The position numbers and the translations under genes were made by a program. A stretch of 54,651 nucleotides of DNA from an uncultured Erysipelotrichaceae bacterium (GTDB lineage Bacteria > Bacillota_I > Bacilli_A > Erysipelotrichales > Erysipelotrichaceae), in NCBI GenBank assembly GCA_944325255.1, contig CALUZH010000003.1, positions 1-54,651 of the forward strand. Reading direction: 5' to 3'. This document shows, piece by piece, positions 17,664 to 27,070 of the stretch (positions are counted from its first letter, which is position 1; each line of letters starts with the position of its first letter). The notes beneath the pieces are model-generated. The model worked only from the letters and a program-made list of their open reading frames with translations, ran no database searches and had not been told where the DNA came from.

Positions 17664-18935
17664 ATGTTAATATCGGAAATTAAAAATGAATTGGCTGCCG
17701 GAAAATGGGATGAGCAACTGTATCTTTTGTCTTGTAAAGATGATTTAAGAGCCGTCAAAGAGCGCTATAAGGCCATTCTTGATAGGGGCCTTGAATTATT
17801 CGGCGATGTTGATGCCCATCTATTTTCCGCTCCGGGAAGAACGGAAGTGGGCGGCAATCATACCGACCACCAATTAGGCAGAGTATTGGCGGCCAGTGTC
17901 AATATGGATATTGTGGCCTTGGTTGTCAAAGATGAAAAGGCCTGTACCTATTTGGCTGATGACTTTAATGTGGAAACTGTCATGATTGATGATTTGGCAA
18001 TGAAAGAGGCGGAGAAAAATACCAGTGAAGCTTTAATCCGTGGTACTTTAGCCCGTTTTAAAGAACTTGGATATCATATCGGCGGTTTTAAGGCCTATGC
18101 CCAAAGCGAGGTCTTAAGAGGTTCGGGTATTTCATCAAGTGCCGCTTTTGAAGTACTTATCGGTACCATTCTTTCATATCTTTATAATGATGGAAAAGTC
18201 GATGCCTTGGAAATTGCCAAGATCGGCCAATATGCCGAAAATCATTATTTCCAAAAACCTTGCGGACTAATGGACCAGGCAGCTTGTTCCATCGGCGGTT
18301 TTATCGCCATTGACTTTAAGGATTTAGCTAATCCGAAAGTCGAAAAAATCGATTTTGATTTTGCTCATAGCGGTTATCGTTTGATTATAGTCGATACCAA
18401 GGGCGATCATGCCGATTTAAGTGATGAATATGGTCTTATGCCTTTAGAGATGAAGGCGGTTGCCCAAGTTTTGGGATATGATGTTTTATCAAAAGCAAGT
18501 AAGGAAGAATTATTGGCCAATGTTTCGAAAGTTCGCCATGCTTGTGGCGATCGGGCATTTTTAAGAGCATTGCATTTTTTCAATGAGACGGCGCGGGTTT
18601 TGGAAGAAGCAGCAGCCTTAAAGGCCAATGACTTTGAAAGCTTTAATAAGCTCGTGATTGCTTCGGGCTATTCCAGTTATATGTATTTACAAAATGTCTA
18701 TGTGGCCAAGGATTCTAAACAGGAAGAGTTGGCTGTAGCCTTGGCTTTGAGTGAAGAACTTTTAAGAGGCCGGGGTTCATATCGGGTTCATGGTGGTGGT
18801 TTAGCCGGTACGATTCAAGCCTTTGTGAAGGAAGAAGATGTTGATAAGTATTGTACTTTTATGGATAAAGTCTTTGGCGAAGGTTCTTGTTTCCGCTTCT
18901 TAATCCGGCCATATGGCGGTTATATGCTTGTTTGA
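17664..18935 (+). CDS. galK: Galactokinase
   Basis: GalK phosphorylates alpha-D-galactose at C1 with ATP. The 423-residue GHMP kinase shows the galactokinase signature SAPGRTEVGGNHTDHQ near residues 52-67, the ATP loop LRGSGISSSAAFE, and RVHGGGLAGTIQ in the third motif. The TE-GGNHTDHQ form is that of a Bacillota branch of the family. A strong AAGGAG site precedes the start. galM is directly upstream; galE is 20 kb away at 38600. Confidence 0.93.
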   Translation: MLISEIKNELAAGKWDEQLYLLSCKDDLRAVKERYKAILDRGLELFGDVDAHLFSAPGRTEVGGNHTDHQLGRVLAASVNMDIVALVVKDEKACTYLADDFNVETVMIDDLAMKEAEKNTSEALIRGTLARFKELGYHIGGFKAYAQSEVLRGSGISSSAAFEVLIGTILSYLYNDGKVDALEIAKIGQYAENHYFQKPCGLMDQAACSIGGFIAIDFKDLANPKVEKIDFDFAHSGYRLIIVDTKGDHADLSDEYGLMPLEMKAVAQVLGYDVLSKASKEELLANVSKVRHACGDRAFLRALHFFNETARVLEEAAALKANDFESFNKLVIASGYSSYMYLQNVYVAKDSKQEELAVALALSEELLRGRGSYRVHGGGLAGTIQAFVKEEDVDKYCTFMDKVFGEGSCFRFLIRPYGGYMLV

Positions 18936-18938
18936 TAA

Positions 18939-18967
18939 TTGCATTATCGATAATGAAATGATAGAAT
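18939..18967 (+). promoter_or_regulatory. Promoter of hisS-aspS operon
   Basis: TTGCAT (18939-18944), 17-base spacer, TAGAAT (18962-18967), with transcription predicted from about 18974, where the T-box leader starts. Confidence 0.6.
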
Positions 18968-18973
18968 ATCGGT

Positions 18974-19170
18974 GTCAGTGAAGAAAAGAATCGTTTAATT
19001 CCCCTTTTTTAGCGACAGGTGTTTGGTGCAAGACCTGAAGGGGAGAAACGAGGGACAATTCGGAGACTTTCATTGGGAACGTCACTTCGCGTTAAGAAGA
19101 TAAAGGGGCATGATTTTGATCATGAACTAAGGTGGCACCGCGTTATTACGTCCTTAGAGGGCGTTTTTTT
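18974..19170 (+). ncRNA. T-box leader of hisS-aspS, specifier reads GAC (Asp)
   Basis: The hallmark AAGGTGGCACCGCG lies at 19129-19142, followed by a terminator hairpin (19148-19164) and a T-run to 19170. Stem I can be folded: TTCCCCTT and CAGGT pair with ACCTG and AAGGGGA around the distal loop at 19020-19031, and TCGTTT pairs with AAACGA lower down. The specifier loop then holds GGGACAA, giving GAC (19054-19056), an Asp codon. Uncharged tRNA-Asp would favour the antiterminator and allow expression. The first gene is HisRS, but Asp-type T-boxes are known for this operon order. The fold was made by hand. Confidence 0.9.
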
Positions 19171-19189
19171 ATTGATTGGGAGGAATTTT

Positions 19190-20455
19190 ATGGCGCTTCA
19201 GGCAGTTAAGGGTATGTATGATATTTTGCCCGACCGTATGCGTAAATTTGAGCATGTCGACAATCTTTTTAAGTATTTCTTGGAACTTTACGGTTATGAA
19301 CTTACCAAGACCCCAATTGTGGAATATACCAAGGTCTTTCAAAAGGATAATGATACCAGTGATATGGTAACTAAAGAAATGTTTACTTTTACGATGAATC
19401 ATAAGGATTCTTTGACCCTCAGACCGGAGGGAACAGCCGGAATTATCCGCAGTTTCATTCAAAATAAATTATATAGCGGCGAATTACCGGTAAAGCTTGG
19501 CTATATCGGCGAGATGTTTCGTTATGAAAGACCGCAAAAGGGCCGGCAAAGACAATTTACCCAATTAGGTATTGAAGCCCTGGGTGAAAAAAATCCGCTT
19601 TTGGATGCCGAAGTCATCGCTTTAGGATACAGTTTTGTCAAGACTTTGGGACTTAAGGCAATATCGGTATGTATCAATACCCTGGGTGATAATAGCTCAA
19701 GAATGGCTTATCGCCAGGCCTTAAAAGCTTATTTTGAACAGTATCGGGACTTATTATGCCTTGATTGTCAAAACCGTCTTGATAAAAATCCTTTACGGAT
19801 TCTGGATTGTAAAATTGATCATGATAAGGAATTTATGGCTAATGCCCCCAAGATCAGTGACTACTTAAGTGCCGAGGCCAAGGCTTACTTTGATGCGGTA
19901 TTGGCGGGTCTTGATCTTTTAAATATTCCTTATGTCATCGATGAAAGCTTGGTCAGGGGTCTTGACTATTATACCGATACGGTATTTGAAGTTAAGTCGA
20001 CGCATGAAGCTTCGGGAGCTCAAAGCACCATTTTTGGCGGGGGCCGCTATGACAGTCTCGTTGAAGAAATGGGTGGTCCGGATATGAGCGGCATCGGTTT
20101 TGCGATTGGGGAAGAACGGCTCATTTTATTGGGCGAGGCCGAAGGTATTTTTGAGGAAGAAAAGCCAAGTCTTGATGTCTATGTCATTGACTTATTGGCA
20201 TCCGATCCCTATGTCTTAAAGGTCGCAACGGCTTTAAGAAATAATGGCTATAAAACTGAGGTCAATTATAAAAAGCGTTCCCTTAAGGCTCAATTTAAGT
20301 CGGCTGAGCGTTTTAAGGCCCGCTTTATTGCCATCATCGGTGAAGATGAAAGAAATGATATGACAGTGACTTTAAAAGACAGTTTGGATAAAAGTCAAGT
20401 TATTTTACGATTTGATGAACTGCTTGAATATTTGGATGAAAAGATAGGAGATTAA
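19190..20455 (+). CDS. hisS: Histidine--tRNA ligase
   Basis: A 421-residue class II synthetase that charges tRNA-His. Motifs: QAVKGMYDILPD at the start, TLRPEGTAGIIRS (motif 2 region), YEMFRYERPQKGR-type block at GEMFRYERPQKGRQRQF, the His-binding LVRGLDYYTDTVFE, and GGGRYDSL with GIGFAIGEERL. The C-terminal anticodon-binding domain covers ~325-421. ATG at 19190 follows GGGAGG; the frame runs back through the T-box, but that part is leader RNA. aspS starts 2 bases after it. Confidence 0.95.
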   Translation: MALQAVKGMYDILPDRMRKFEHVDNLFKYFLELYGYELTKTPIVEYTKVFQKDNDTSDMVTKEMFTFTMNHKDSLTLRPEGTAGIIRSFIQNKLYSGELPVKLGYIGEMFRYERPQKGRQRQFTQLGIEALGEKNPLLDAEVIALGYSFVKTLGLKAISVCINTLGDNSSRMAYRQALKAYFEQYRDLLCLDCQNRLDKNPLRILDCKIDHDKEFMANAPKISDYLSAEAKAYFDAVLAGLDLLNIPYVIDESLVRGLDYYTDTVFEVKSTHEASGAQSTIFGGGRYDSLVEEMGGPDMSGIGFAIGEERLILLGEAEGIFEEEKPSLDVYVIDLLASDPYVLKVATALRNNGYKTEVNYKKRSLKAQFKSAERFKARFIAIIGEDERNDMTVTLKDSLDKSQVILRFDELLEYLDEKIGD

Positions 20456-20457
20456 AG

Positions 20458-22200
20458 ATGAATCGTACACATACCTGTGGGGAATTAAGAATTGAAGATG
20501 TCGGAAAAAAAGTAAAATTGGCCGGCTGGGTCAGCAAAAGACGGAATTTAGGAGCCATTTGTTTTATGGATTTGCGTGACCGCTATGGACTTACTCAAAT
20601 CACTTTTACGGAAGATTGGGCCGAGAAAATTAAGGATATCCGCAATGAATATGTCATTGAAGTAAGCGGTACGGTGGCTAAAAAGGATGTTCCTAATCCT
20701 AAATTGGCAACCGGGGAAATTGAAGTTATTGTCGAAGAATTTAAGCTTTTATCAAGTGCCAAGACAACACCGCTGATTATTGCCGATGAAACCGATGCCC
20801 TGGAAGAAACCCGTTTAAAATATCGCTATCTTGATCTAAGAAGAAGACCTTTACAGGCGAATCTTTTAATTCGGGACAAGATTTGTACAATCTTTCGCAA
20901 TCATCTGCATAACTTGAATTTTGCGGAAGTGGAAACCCCGATTTTATCGAAGTCGACACCGGAGGGGGCAAGAGATTATTTGGTTCCTTCCCGCTTATAT
21001 CATGGTAAGTTTTATGCTTTGCCGCAATCACCGCAAATTTATAAGCAACTTTTAATGATTGGCGGTATGGACCGCTATTTCCAAATTGCCCGTTGTTTCC
21101 GGGATGAAGATTTAAGAGCTGACCGGCAGCCGGAATTTACGCAAATTGATATTGAGATGTCATTTGCCGATGAAGAGGATATCTTTGCGGTTGTCGAAGG
21201 CTGTATGCGGGATATCTTAAAAAATATCAAGGGTCTTGAACTGGGCAAGTTTGAACGCTTAAAATATGTCGATGCCATGGAATATTACGGTTCCGATAAA
21301 CCGGATTTGCGCTTTGATATGAAGCTGCAAAATATCAATGAACTTTTTAAAGACAGTGAATTTACCATTTTTAAAAATGTTCTCGCCAATAAGGGTGTTA
21401 TTAAGGCCTTGGTATTAAAGGGTCAAGCTAAAAAGCTTTCGCGTAAAGACATTGATAAGTTACAGGAATTTGTCAAAATATATCAAGCTAAGGCCTTGGC
21501 TTATTTAAAATATGAAGACGGTCTTTTCAGCGGTTCTTTGGCTAAGGCAATCAATGATAATGAAAAGGATGGCCTTGTCAAACGATTACAGCTAGAAAAT
21601 GATGATATTATCTTTATTATTGCCGATGACAAGCCGATTGTTGATGCCGCCCTTGGGGCATTAAGGGTAAAGCTGGGACACGACTTTAATCTTATTGATG
21701 ATTCGCAATATCACTTTGTCTGGATTACCGAATTCCCAATGTATGAATATTCTAAGGAAGAGGGAAGATATGTAGCTTGTCATCATCCTTTTACTGCCCC
21801 TAAAGATGAAGATGTCGATAAAATGTTGAGCGATAAGGGTAATTGTTACTCCCGAGCTTATGACTTGGTTTTAAACGGTTATGAACTTTTATCGGGTTCG
21901 GTCAGAATCCATAATCAAGACATGCAAGCAAAGGTCTTTGAGGCCTTGGGTCTTTCCAAAGAAGAGGCTAAAGCCAAATTCGGATTCTTCCTTGAAGCCT
22001 TTGAATATGGTGTACCGCCGCATTGCGGGGTCGGTATCGGACTTGAGCGTTTGACGATGATTTTATGCGGAACCGACAATATCAAGGATGTTGTAGCCTT
22101 CCCGAAGACTGCCAGTGCCATGTGTCTCATGGCTGAAGCACCGAATACCGTCGATGATCTACAACTTAAAGAGCTCGGTATTGGCGTTAAAAACGCTTAA
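20458..22200 (+). CDS. aspS: Aspartate--tRNA ligase
   Basis: A 580-residue bacterial-type AspRS. N-terminal OB anticodon domain (residues ~1-105; RTHTCGELRIEDVGKKVKLAGWV), the class II catalytic core with ETPILSKSTPEGARDYLVPSR, FRDEDLRADRQPEFTQID (motif 2), the GAD insertion (~285-400) and GVGIGLERLTMILCG (motif 3). Co-transcribed with hisS under the Asp-type T-box, which suits its substrate. Confidence 0.95.
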   Translation: MNRTHTCGELRIEDVGKKVKLAGWVSKRRNLGAICFMDLRDRYGLTQITFTEDWAEKIKDIRNEYVIEVSGTVAKKDVPNPKLATGEIEVIVEEFKLLSSAKTTPLIIADETDALEETRLKYRYLDLRRRPLQANLLIRDKICTIFRNHLHNLNFAEVETPILSKSTPEGARDYLVPSRLYHGKFYALPQSPQIYKQLLMIGGMDRYFQIARCFRDEDLRADRQPEFTQIDIEMSFADEEDIFAVVEGCMRDILKNIKGLELGKFERLKYVDAMEYYGSDKPDLRFDMKLQNINELFKDSEFTIFKNVLANKGVIKALVLKGQAKKLSRKDIDKLQEFVKIYQAKALAYLKYEDGLFSGSLAKAINDNEKDGLVKRLQLENDDIIFIIADDKPIVDAALGALRVKLGHDFNLIDDSQYHFVWITEFPMYEYSKEEGRYVACHHPFTAPKDEDVDKMLSDKGNCYSRAYDLVLNGYELLSGSVRIHNQDMQAKVFEALGLSKEEAKAKFGFFLEAFEYGVPPHCGVGIGLERLTMILCGTDNIKDVVAFPKTASAMCLMAEAPNTVDDLQLKELGIGVKNA

Positions 22201-22204
22201 GATA

Positions 22205-22233
22205 TTGATTTTACATTTTAAAGAGATTATCAT
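22205..22233 (+). promoter_or_regulatory. Promoter of pheS-pheT operon
   Basis: TTGATT (22205-22210), 17-base spacer, TATCAT (22228-22233), placing the transcription start near 22240 at the head of the T-box. Confidence 0.55.
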
Positions 22234-22239
22234 TAAACC

Positions 22240-22456
22240 ATAGCTGATGAAGGACCAGTAACTGTTTTAAAGCCGTTAAGCGAAAGATGGATGGTGTAAG
22301 CATCTTACGGAAGAAGCAGGGAATTCACCTTCTATGCCAGAGCTAATCACTCTCGGGTTTGACCGTTATATCAAAAAAAGGGCGCAATATTTTTATTGCG
22401 AAGTTCAGGATGGTACCGCGGATTTCATTCGTTCCTATGAAATCGGCGGTTTTTTA
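22240..22456 (+). ncRNA. T-box leader of pheS-pheT, specifier TTC (Phe)
   Basis: The T-box sequence AGGATGGTACCGCGG lies at 22407-22421. The specifier loop GGGAATTCACC holds TTC (22324-22326) in the usual GAA-NNN-A setting, which is a Phe codon and fits the genes downstream. The terminator is long: CCGC plus GATTTCAT pair with ATGAAATC plus GCGG (22416-22449), followed by a T-run; its 5' arm overlaps the T-box, as expected of the antiterminator switch. Confidence 0.93.
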
Positions 22457-22471
22457 TTTAAGGAGGCTTAA

Positions 22472-23503
22472 ATGGACGTCAATTTAATGGAAGAAGAGGC
22501 CTTAAAGGCCATTGAAGAAGCTAAGGATTTAGCGACACTGGAAAATTTGCGGATTAAATATCTTTCCAAGAAGGGTTTGGTCCAAGGTCTTTTGGCCGAG
22601 ATGAAAAATTTGCCTAAGGAAGAAAAACCGCAATTTGGCCAGGTTGTCAACAAGGTGAAAGAAAAAATCACTTCGGCATTAGAGGCTAAAAGTTTAAAAC
22701 TGAATGATTTGGCCTTGGATGCGCAACTCGAAAAGGAAAAAATCGATTTAAGCCTTGATGCTTATACACCTTATATCGGAACCATGCATCCTTTAAATTT
22801 AGTGGTGCAGGCTTTGGAAGACTGTTTTATCGGCATGGGCTATAAAGTAGCCGAAGGACCGGAAGTGGAACTTGACTATTACAACTTTGAAAAGGCCAAT
22901 ATTCCCAAAGATCATCCTTCAAGAGATATGCAGGACTCCTTTTTTATTGATGTGAATACTTTGCTTAGGACCCATACTACCGCCATTCAAATGCGGGAAC
23001 TGGAAAAGGCTCATGGCCAAATGCCGATTAAATTGGTTTGTCCGGGCAAGGTTTATCGTCGTGATGATGACGACGCTACCCATTCCCATCAATTTATGCA
23101 ATGCGAAGGTTTGGTGGTTGGGGAAAATATAACCCTCGCCGATTTAAAAGGTACATTGCAATTCATGGTTGACTCACTTTTTGGCGAAGGCAAGAAAATT
23201 CGCTTCCGTCCTTCATATTTCCCTTTTACCGAACCTTCGGTCGAAGTAGATATGACTTGCCACGTTTGCGGGGGCAGGGGCTGCCCGGCTTGTAAGGATA
23301 CCGGCTGGATTGAAATATTGGGCTCCGGCATGGTGCATCCTAATGTTTTGGCTATTAACGGTATCGATCCTAAAAAATATAGCGGTTTTGCCTTTGGTGT
23401 CGGTATTGAAAGAGTGGCGATGCTTAAATACGGTATTAAGGATATCCGCGATCTATATACTAATGACATGCGTTTTTTAAAGGATTTTAAACGTTTTGAT
23501 TAG
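22472..23503 (+). CDS. pheS: Phenylalanine--tRNA ligase alpha subunit
   Basis: The 343-residue catalytic subunit of the (alpha-beta)2 PheRS. N-terminal coiled coil (~1-85), then the class II core with [48 protein letters not shown] (motif 2) and [17 protein letters not shown] (motif 3). A Cys-rich stretch, [12 protein letters not shown] near residues 264-275, is the form seen in many Bacillota PheS. An AGGAGG site precedes the ATG. pheT begins 11 bases downstream. Confidence 0.95.
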   Translation: MDVNLMEEEALKAIEEAKDLATLENLRIKYLSKKGLVQGLLAEMKNLPKEEKPQFGQVVNKVKEKITSALEAKSLKLNDLALDAQLEKEKIDLSLDAYTPYIGTMHPLNLVVQALEDCFIGMGYKVAEGPEVELDYYNFEKANIPKDHPSRDMQDSFFIDVNTLLRTHTTAIQMRELEKAHGQMPIKLVCPGKVYRRDDDDATHSHQFMQCEGLVVGENITLADLKGTLQFMVDSLFGEGKKIRFRPSYFPFTEPSVEVDMTCHVCGGRGCPACKDTGWIEILGSGMVHPNVLAINGIDPKKYSGFAFGVGIERVAMLKYGIKDIRDLYTNDMRFLKDFKRFD

Positions 23504-23514
23504 GGGGTAAGACA

Positions 23515-25914
23515 ATGAATTTAAGTTTAAATTGGTTAAGTAATTTTGTTGATCTATCTAATCTTGATGAACAAACTATTATCGATAAAATCATCAAGGC
23601 CGGTTTTGAAGTCGAAGAAGTCAAAAAACTGGGTGAGGGTACAAATCTTACCGTCGGTAAGGTTATTGAATGTCACAATCATCCCGATTCCGATCATTTG
23701 CATGTTACTAAGGTGGATATCGGTGATGAAGTTTTGGATATTGTTTGCGGGGCACCGAATTGCCGGGAAGGCATTAAGGTCATTGTGGCCAAAGTCGGGG
23801 CCAAGCTTCCGGGCGGTATCATCAATAAAAGTATTATCCGGGGTGAAGTTTCTAACGGGATGTTATGTTCCTTATTGGAACTGGGAATCCCGAAAGAAAT
23901 CCTTGATGATAATTCCCCATCCTTAAATGGTATTGAAGAACTTGATGACAGTTTCACCATCGGCGATAATGAGGTCTTAAAACATTTGGGATATGGCGAT
24001 ACCCTTTTAGATCTTTCGATTTATGCCAATCGTCCGGACTGTTTGGCAATGTTTTCTTGTGCCAAAGAAATGGCAGCTATCTTAAATCGGCCATGCACTC
24101 TGCCAAAACTTGAGCCGGCCAATGATTTGGGTGAGGAAAGTGATTTTAAGCTATCTTCCGAAAGCCATAATTGTCCGCATTTTATTGCCAAGGTCGTCAA
24201 TCATGTAAGCATAAAAAAATCCCCGAAGTGGATTTCCGATATCCTGCGTTCTAACGGCATTAAATCAATCAATAATGTCGTTGATATTTCCAATTTGGTA
24301 ATGCTTGAAACGGGACAGCCAATGCACTTTTATGATTTACGTTCCAATCCGCATAAAGAAATTACCGTGAAAGATGATTATGAAGGCGACTATACAGCCT
24401 TGGATGGCATTACCTATCATATTCAAAAGGGTGATCTGGTAATTACCAGCGCTAACGAACCAATCGGTATTGCCGGTATCATGGGTGGCGACAATACTAA
24501 AATTTTGGATGATACCAGTGGCATTATTATTGAATCAGCCTTATTTGATGCCGGTCAAATTCGTCGTACTTCCAATCGCTTAGGTTTACAAACCGAGGCT
24601 GCCTTGCGCTATGCCAAGGGCTTAGATCCTTTAGCCCAACAAAAGGCTGTTGACCGGGCAGTTGAACTTTTAATTAAATATGCTGATGCCTCAGGTCTTG
24701 AAAAAAGTGTCATTTACGGTAGTGATAACTATCAAGCGATTACGGTTTCCGAGACCTTGGAGCACTTAAATGCCCTTTTAGGCAAGACTTTTAGCCAAGA
24801 AGAAGTCTTGGATATTTTAAGGCGTTTAGATTTTAATCCTGAACTAAGGGGCGAAGAAATTATCTCGCATATCCCAAGCTATCGCAGTGATATTGCTATT
24901 CGTGAAGATATTGATGAAGAAATTATCCGCCTTTCCGGTTTTGATGATTTGCCTTCAACACTTCCTTTAATGCCGCAAACGGTAGGCAAGTTATCTACAA
25001 GACAAAGTCTGAGACGGGAAATTGAAGATACTTTGACCAATGCCGGTTTAAATGAGGTCTTAACTTATACTTTGGTTGATGAGAAAGCCACTATGCAAAC
25101 TTTGCTGCCGCTTGGTGAAGCTATTAGCCTTTTATCACCTTTAAGTGATGCCCGAAAATTCATCCGTACCGGTCTTTTCCCTTCTATTTTGGAAACTTTA
25201 AGATATAACCTTGACCATAATAATGAAAATATCAATATCTTTGAAATGTCGGCCGTTTATGCCCAAGGTGATAAGAGTGAAGAACGTTTGGCGATTCTTT
25301 TAAGCGGCAAGCTTCAAAGTTCGCCTTTGCTTCATCAAAATATTGAAGCCAGCTTCTATGTTTTAAAGGGTTTGATCCTAGAAGTTCTTGATCATATTGG
25401 TTATGGAAAGGGTCGAATCAGTATTGTCGAAAATACCGAAGCGACCAAGATTTTACATCCTTATCAATCAGCATTAATTAAATTAGGCAAGGAAACCATC
25501 GGTATCTTTGGAGCTATTCATCCACGGATTATCAAGGAACAAAAGCTAGTACCGGCTTATTATTTAGAATTAAATATGGAAGCTTTAATTACTGCTTCGC
25601 CAACTAAGATTAAGGCCCAAGAGATCAATCGCTATCCTAGCGTTTCCCGTGATATCTCCTTAGTAGTCAAAGAAGATATCAAGGCTAAAGATATTATTAA
25701 GACGATTGAGAAATGCGGCGGCAAACTGGTCAGCAGCGTTAAGGTATTTGATGTCTATAAGGGTGAACATATCCCTGAAGGTTATCTTTCTTTAAGTCTT
25801 AATATTATTTATGAATCAAAGGAAAAAACCTTAAAAATTGAAGATGTTACACCGCTTCATGAAGCTATCTTAAATAAGCTTAATGAAGAATATGGTGCCA
25901 ATCTTCGTGATTAA
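23515..25914 (+). CDS. pheT: Phenylalanine--tRNA ligase beta subunit
   Basis: The 799-residue beta subunit, of normal length. EMAP-type tRNA-binding domain (~40-155; HPDSDHLHVTKVDIG and GAPNCREG), B3/B4 editing domain (~205-375; NRPDCLAMF before it, GIAGIMGG), B5 domain (~400-470), catalytic-like domain and C-terminal ferredoxin-fold anticodon domain (~705-799; INRYPSVSRDISLVV). Co-transcribed with pheS. A strong terminator begins inside its stop codon. Confidence 0.95.
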   Translation: MNLSLNWLSNFVDLSNLDEQTIIDKIIKAGFEVEEVKKLGEGTNLTVGKVIECHNHPDSDHLHVTKVDIGDEVLDIVCGAPNCREGIKVIVAKVGAKLPGGIINKSIIRGEVSNGMLCSLLELGIPKEILDDNSPSLNGIEELDDSFTIGDNEVLKHLGYGDTLLDLSIYANRPDCLAMFSCAKEMAAILNRPCTLPKLEPANDLGEESDFKLSSESHNCPHFIAKVVNHVSIKKSPKWISDILRSNGIKSINNVVDISNLVMLETGQPMHFYDLRSNPHKEITVKDDYEGDYTALDGITYHIQKGDLVITSANEPIGIAGIMGGDNTKILDDTSGIIIESALFDAGQIRRTSNRLGLQTEAALRYAKGLDPLAQQKAVDRAVELLIKYADASGLEKSVIYGSDNYQAITVSETLEHLNALLGKTFSQEEVLDILRRLDFNPELRGEEIISHIPSYRSDIAIREDIDEEIIRLSGFDDLPSTLPLMPQTVGKLSTRQSLRREIEDTLTNAGLNEVLTYTLVDEKATMQTLLPLGEAISLLSPLSDARKFIRTGLFPSILETLRYNLDHNNENINIFEMSAVYAQGDKSEERLAILLSGKLQSSPLLHQNIEASFYVLKGLILEVLDHIGYGKGRISIVENTEATKILHPYQSALIKLGKETIGIFGAIHPRIIKEQKLVPAYYLELNMEALITASPTKIKAQEINRYPSVSRDISLVVKEDIKAKDIIKTIEKCGGKLVSSVKVFDVYKGEHIPEGYLSLSLNIIYESKEKTLKIEDVTPLHEAILNKLNEEYGANLRD

Positions 25915-25939
25915 TCCTCACAATTGTGAGGATTTTTTA
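25913..25939 (+). terminator. Terminator after pheT
   Basis: Perfect 9-bp stem AATCCTCAC (25913-25921) / GTGAGGATT (25926-25934), loop AATT, then a T-run. The stem overlaps the stop codon of pheT. Confidence 0.92.
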
Positions 25940-25942
25940 TAA

Positions 25943-25981
25943 ATTTGTTAACAAATATTAACATAAGGCCTATTTTAGGCC
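25943..25981. promoter_or_regulatory. Palindrome and inverted repeat upstream of the WYL regulator
   Basis: ATTTGTTAACAAAT (25943-25956) is a perfect 14-base palindrome. GGCCTA (25967-25972) / TAGGCC (25976-25981) is an inverted repeat with a TTT centre. Both lie 75-110 bases before the WYL gene and after the pheT terminator, so they are candidate operators for the WYL protein or another dimeric regulator. Binding is inference. Confidence 0.4.
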
Positions 25982-26054
25982 ATCCTTTATCATTAAACAC
26001 TGGTTTATTATTGTAAAAATTAGTATCATTAAGAAGAAAAGGGGAAACGCTTAC

Positions 26055-27023
26055 ATGAAAAAGCTCACCAGTGTTGTCGATTGTTTGCGGGTACTTGAGA
26101 AATATTCCGATCCGAAACACCAGCTCTCACAAGAAGAAATTATCCAAAAAATGAAAGAAGATTTTGACAGTGATATATGTCGCCAATCCATAGCCAAATA
26201 CATTAAGGCTCTCAATGAAAATGGTTATAACATTAGTCATAACAAGCGTCGTTATTATTATGACTCGCGTTTATTTGAAGACAGTGAAATTGAACTGCTT
26301 TGTCATTCGGTTATGGCCAATCCTTCCATTCCTTCAAAATATTCGGCAGAATTGATCCAAAAGCTTCAGGAGTTGCAAAGTGTCCACTTTGCCGAAAATA
26401 AGAATCTAAACTTTAATATCTGCAATGTCGATAAGCGGGACAATCGAGACTTATTTTGGAATATCGATAATATCTCCGATGCGATCGAAAATAAGTTAAT
26501 TATCCACTTTCATTATTTTCGTTATAACGAAAATAAAAAACTGGTCGATTTCAATGATAAAGAATACGCGGTCGTACCGGTTAAGATCTTGGCTAAGCAA
26601 AATCGCTTCTATATGTTGGCAATAAGTCCTAATCAGGAATTTGAAGGCATTAGACATTATCGTATTGACCGCATTAAAAAAATTGCCAAAGGCGAAGTCT
26701 ATCGGTATCGGATACCGCATATTGACGCTTATGAATATGCCCGACATCGTACTTATATGCAGGGTGGGGAAATCGAAAGATTCAAATTGGAAGTTACCAG
26801 TCGCTATATGTTTGATGAAATTATTGATAATTGCGGTATGAATATCGATATTAATAAAGTCGGTGAAGAAACTTATCATGTGAGTCTCAAAGCCCCTGAA
26901 TCGTCCGTTATTTTCTTAGCTTTCCAATATATTCGTTATATCAAGATACTTGAACCTATAAAAACCAAGGAAAAGATGTTGAAACTCTTAGAAGAAAGCT
27001 TGGCAAAATATCAAAACAAGTAA
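26055..27023 (+). CDS. WYL-domain transcriptional regulator
   Basis: A 322-residue cytoplasmic regulator. N-terminal winged helix-turn-helix (residues ~1-75; LSQEEIIQKMKEDF, ICRQSIAKYIKALNENGY), then a WYL domain (~140-225; IIHFHYFRYNENKK, VVPVKILAKQNRFYMLAIS, HYRIDRIKKI) and a C-terminal WCX-like extension. WYL domains bind nucleic acid or nucleotide ligands and often control defence genes. It is on the same strand as cas9, 47 bases before it, so it could regulate or be co-transcribed with the CRISPR-Cas genes; a hairpin in the gap may limit read-through. Codon use seems closer to the housekeeping genes than to cas9. AAGGGGAAA precedes the start. Confidence 0.85.
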   Translation: MKKLTSVVDCLRVLEKYSDPKHQLSQEEIIQKMKEDFDSDICRQSIAKYIKALNENGYNISHNKRRYYYDSRLFEDSEIELLCHSVMANPSIPSKYSAELIQKLQELQSVHFAENKNLNFNICNVDKRDNRDLFWNIDNISDAIENKLIIHFHYFRYNENKKLVDFNDKEYAVVPVKILAKQNRFYMLAISPNQEFEGIRHYRIDRIKKIAKGEVYRYRIPHIDAYEYARHRTYMQGGEIERFKLEVTSRYMFDEIIDNCGMNIDINKVGEETYHVSLKAPESSVIFLAFQYIRYIKILEPIKTKEKMLKLLEESLAKYQNK

Positions 27024-27027
27024 TTAA

Positions 27028-27047
27028 GGTGTAGCTATGGCTACACC
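27028..27047 (+). other. Hairpin between WYL gene and cas9
   Basis: Perfect 8-bp stem GGTGTAGC (27028-27035) / GCTACACC (27040-27047) with a TATG loop, 11 bases before the cas9 ribosome site. There is no T-run, so it is not a standard terminator; it may protect or modulate the cas9 mRNA. Confidence 0.5.
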
Positions 27048-27070
27048 GCTAATATATAAAGGAGTGTTTT

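Noticed and set aside
19019-19189. N-terminal extension of hisS through the leader
   Set aside because: This stretch is the T-box RNA with its terminator; the normal HisRS start with a ribosome site is at 19190.
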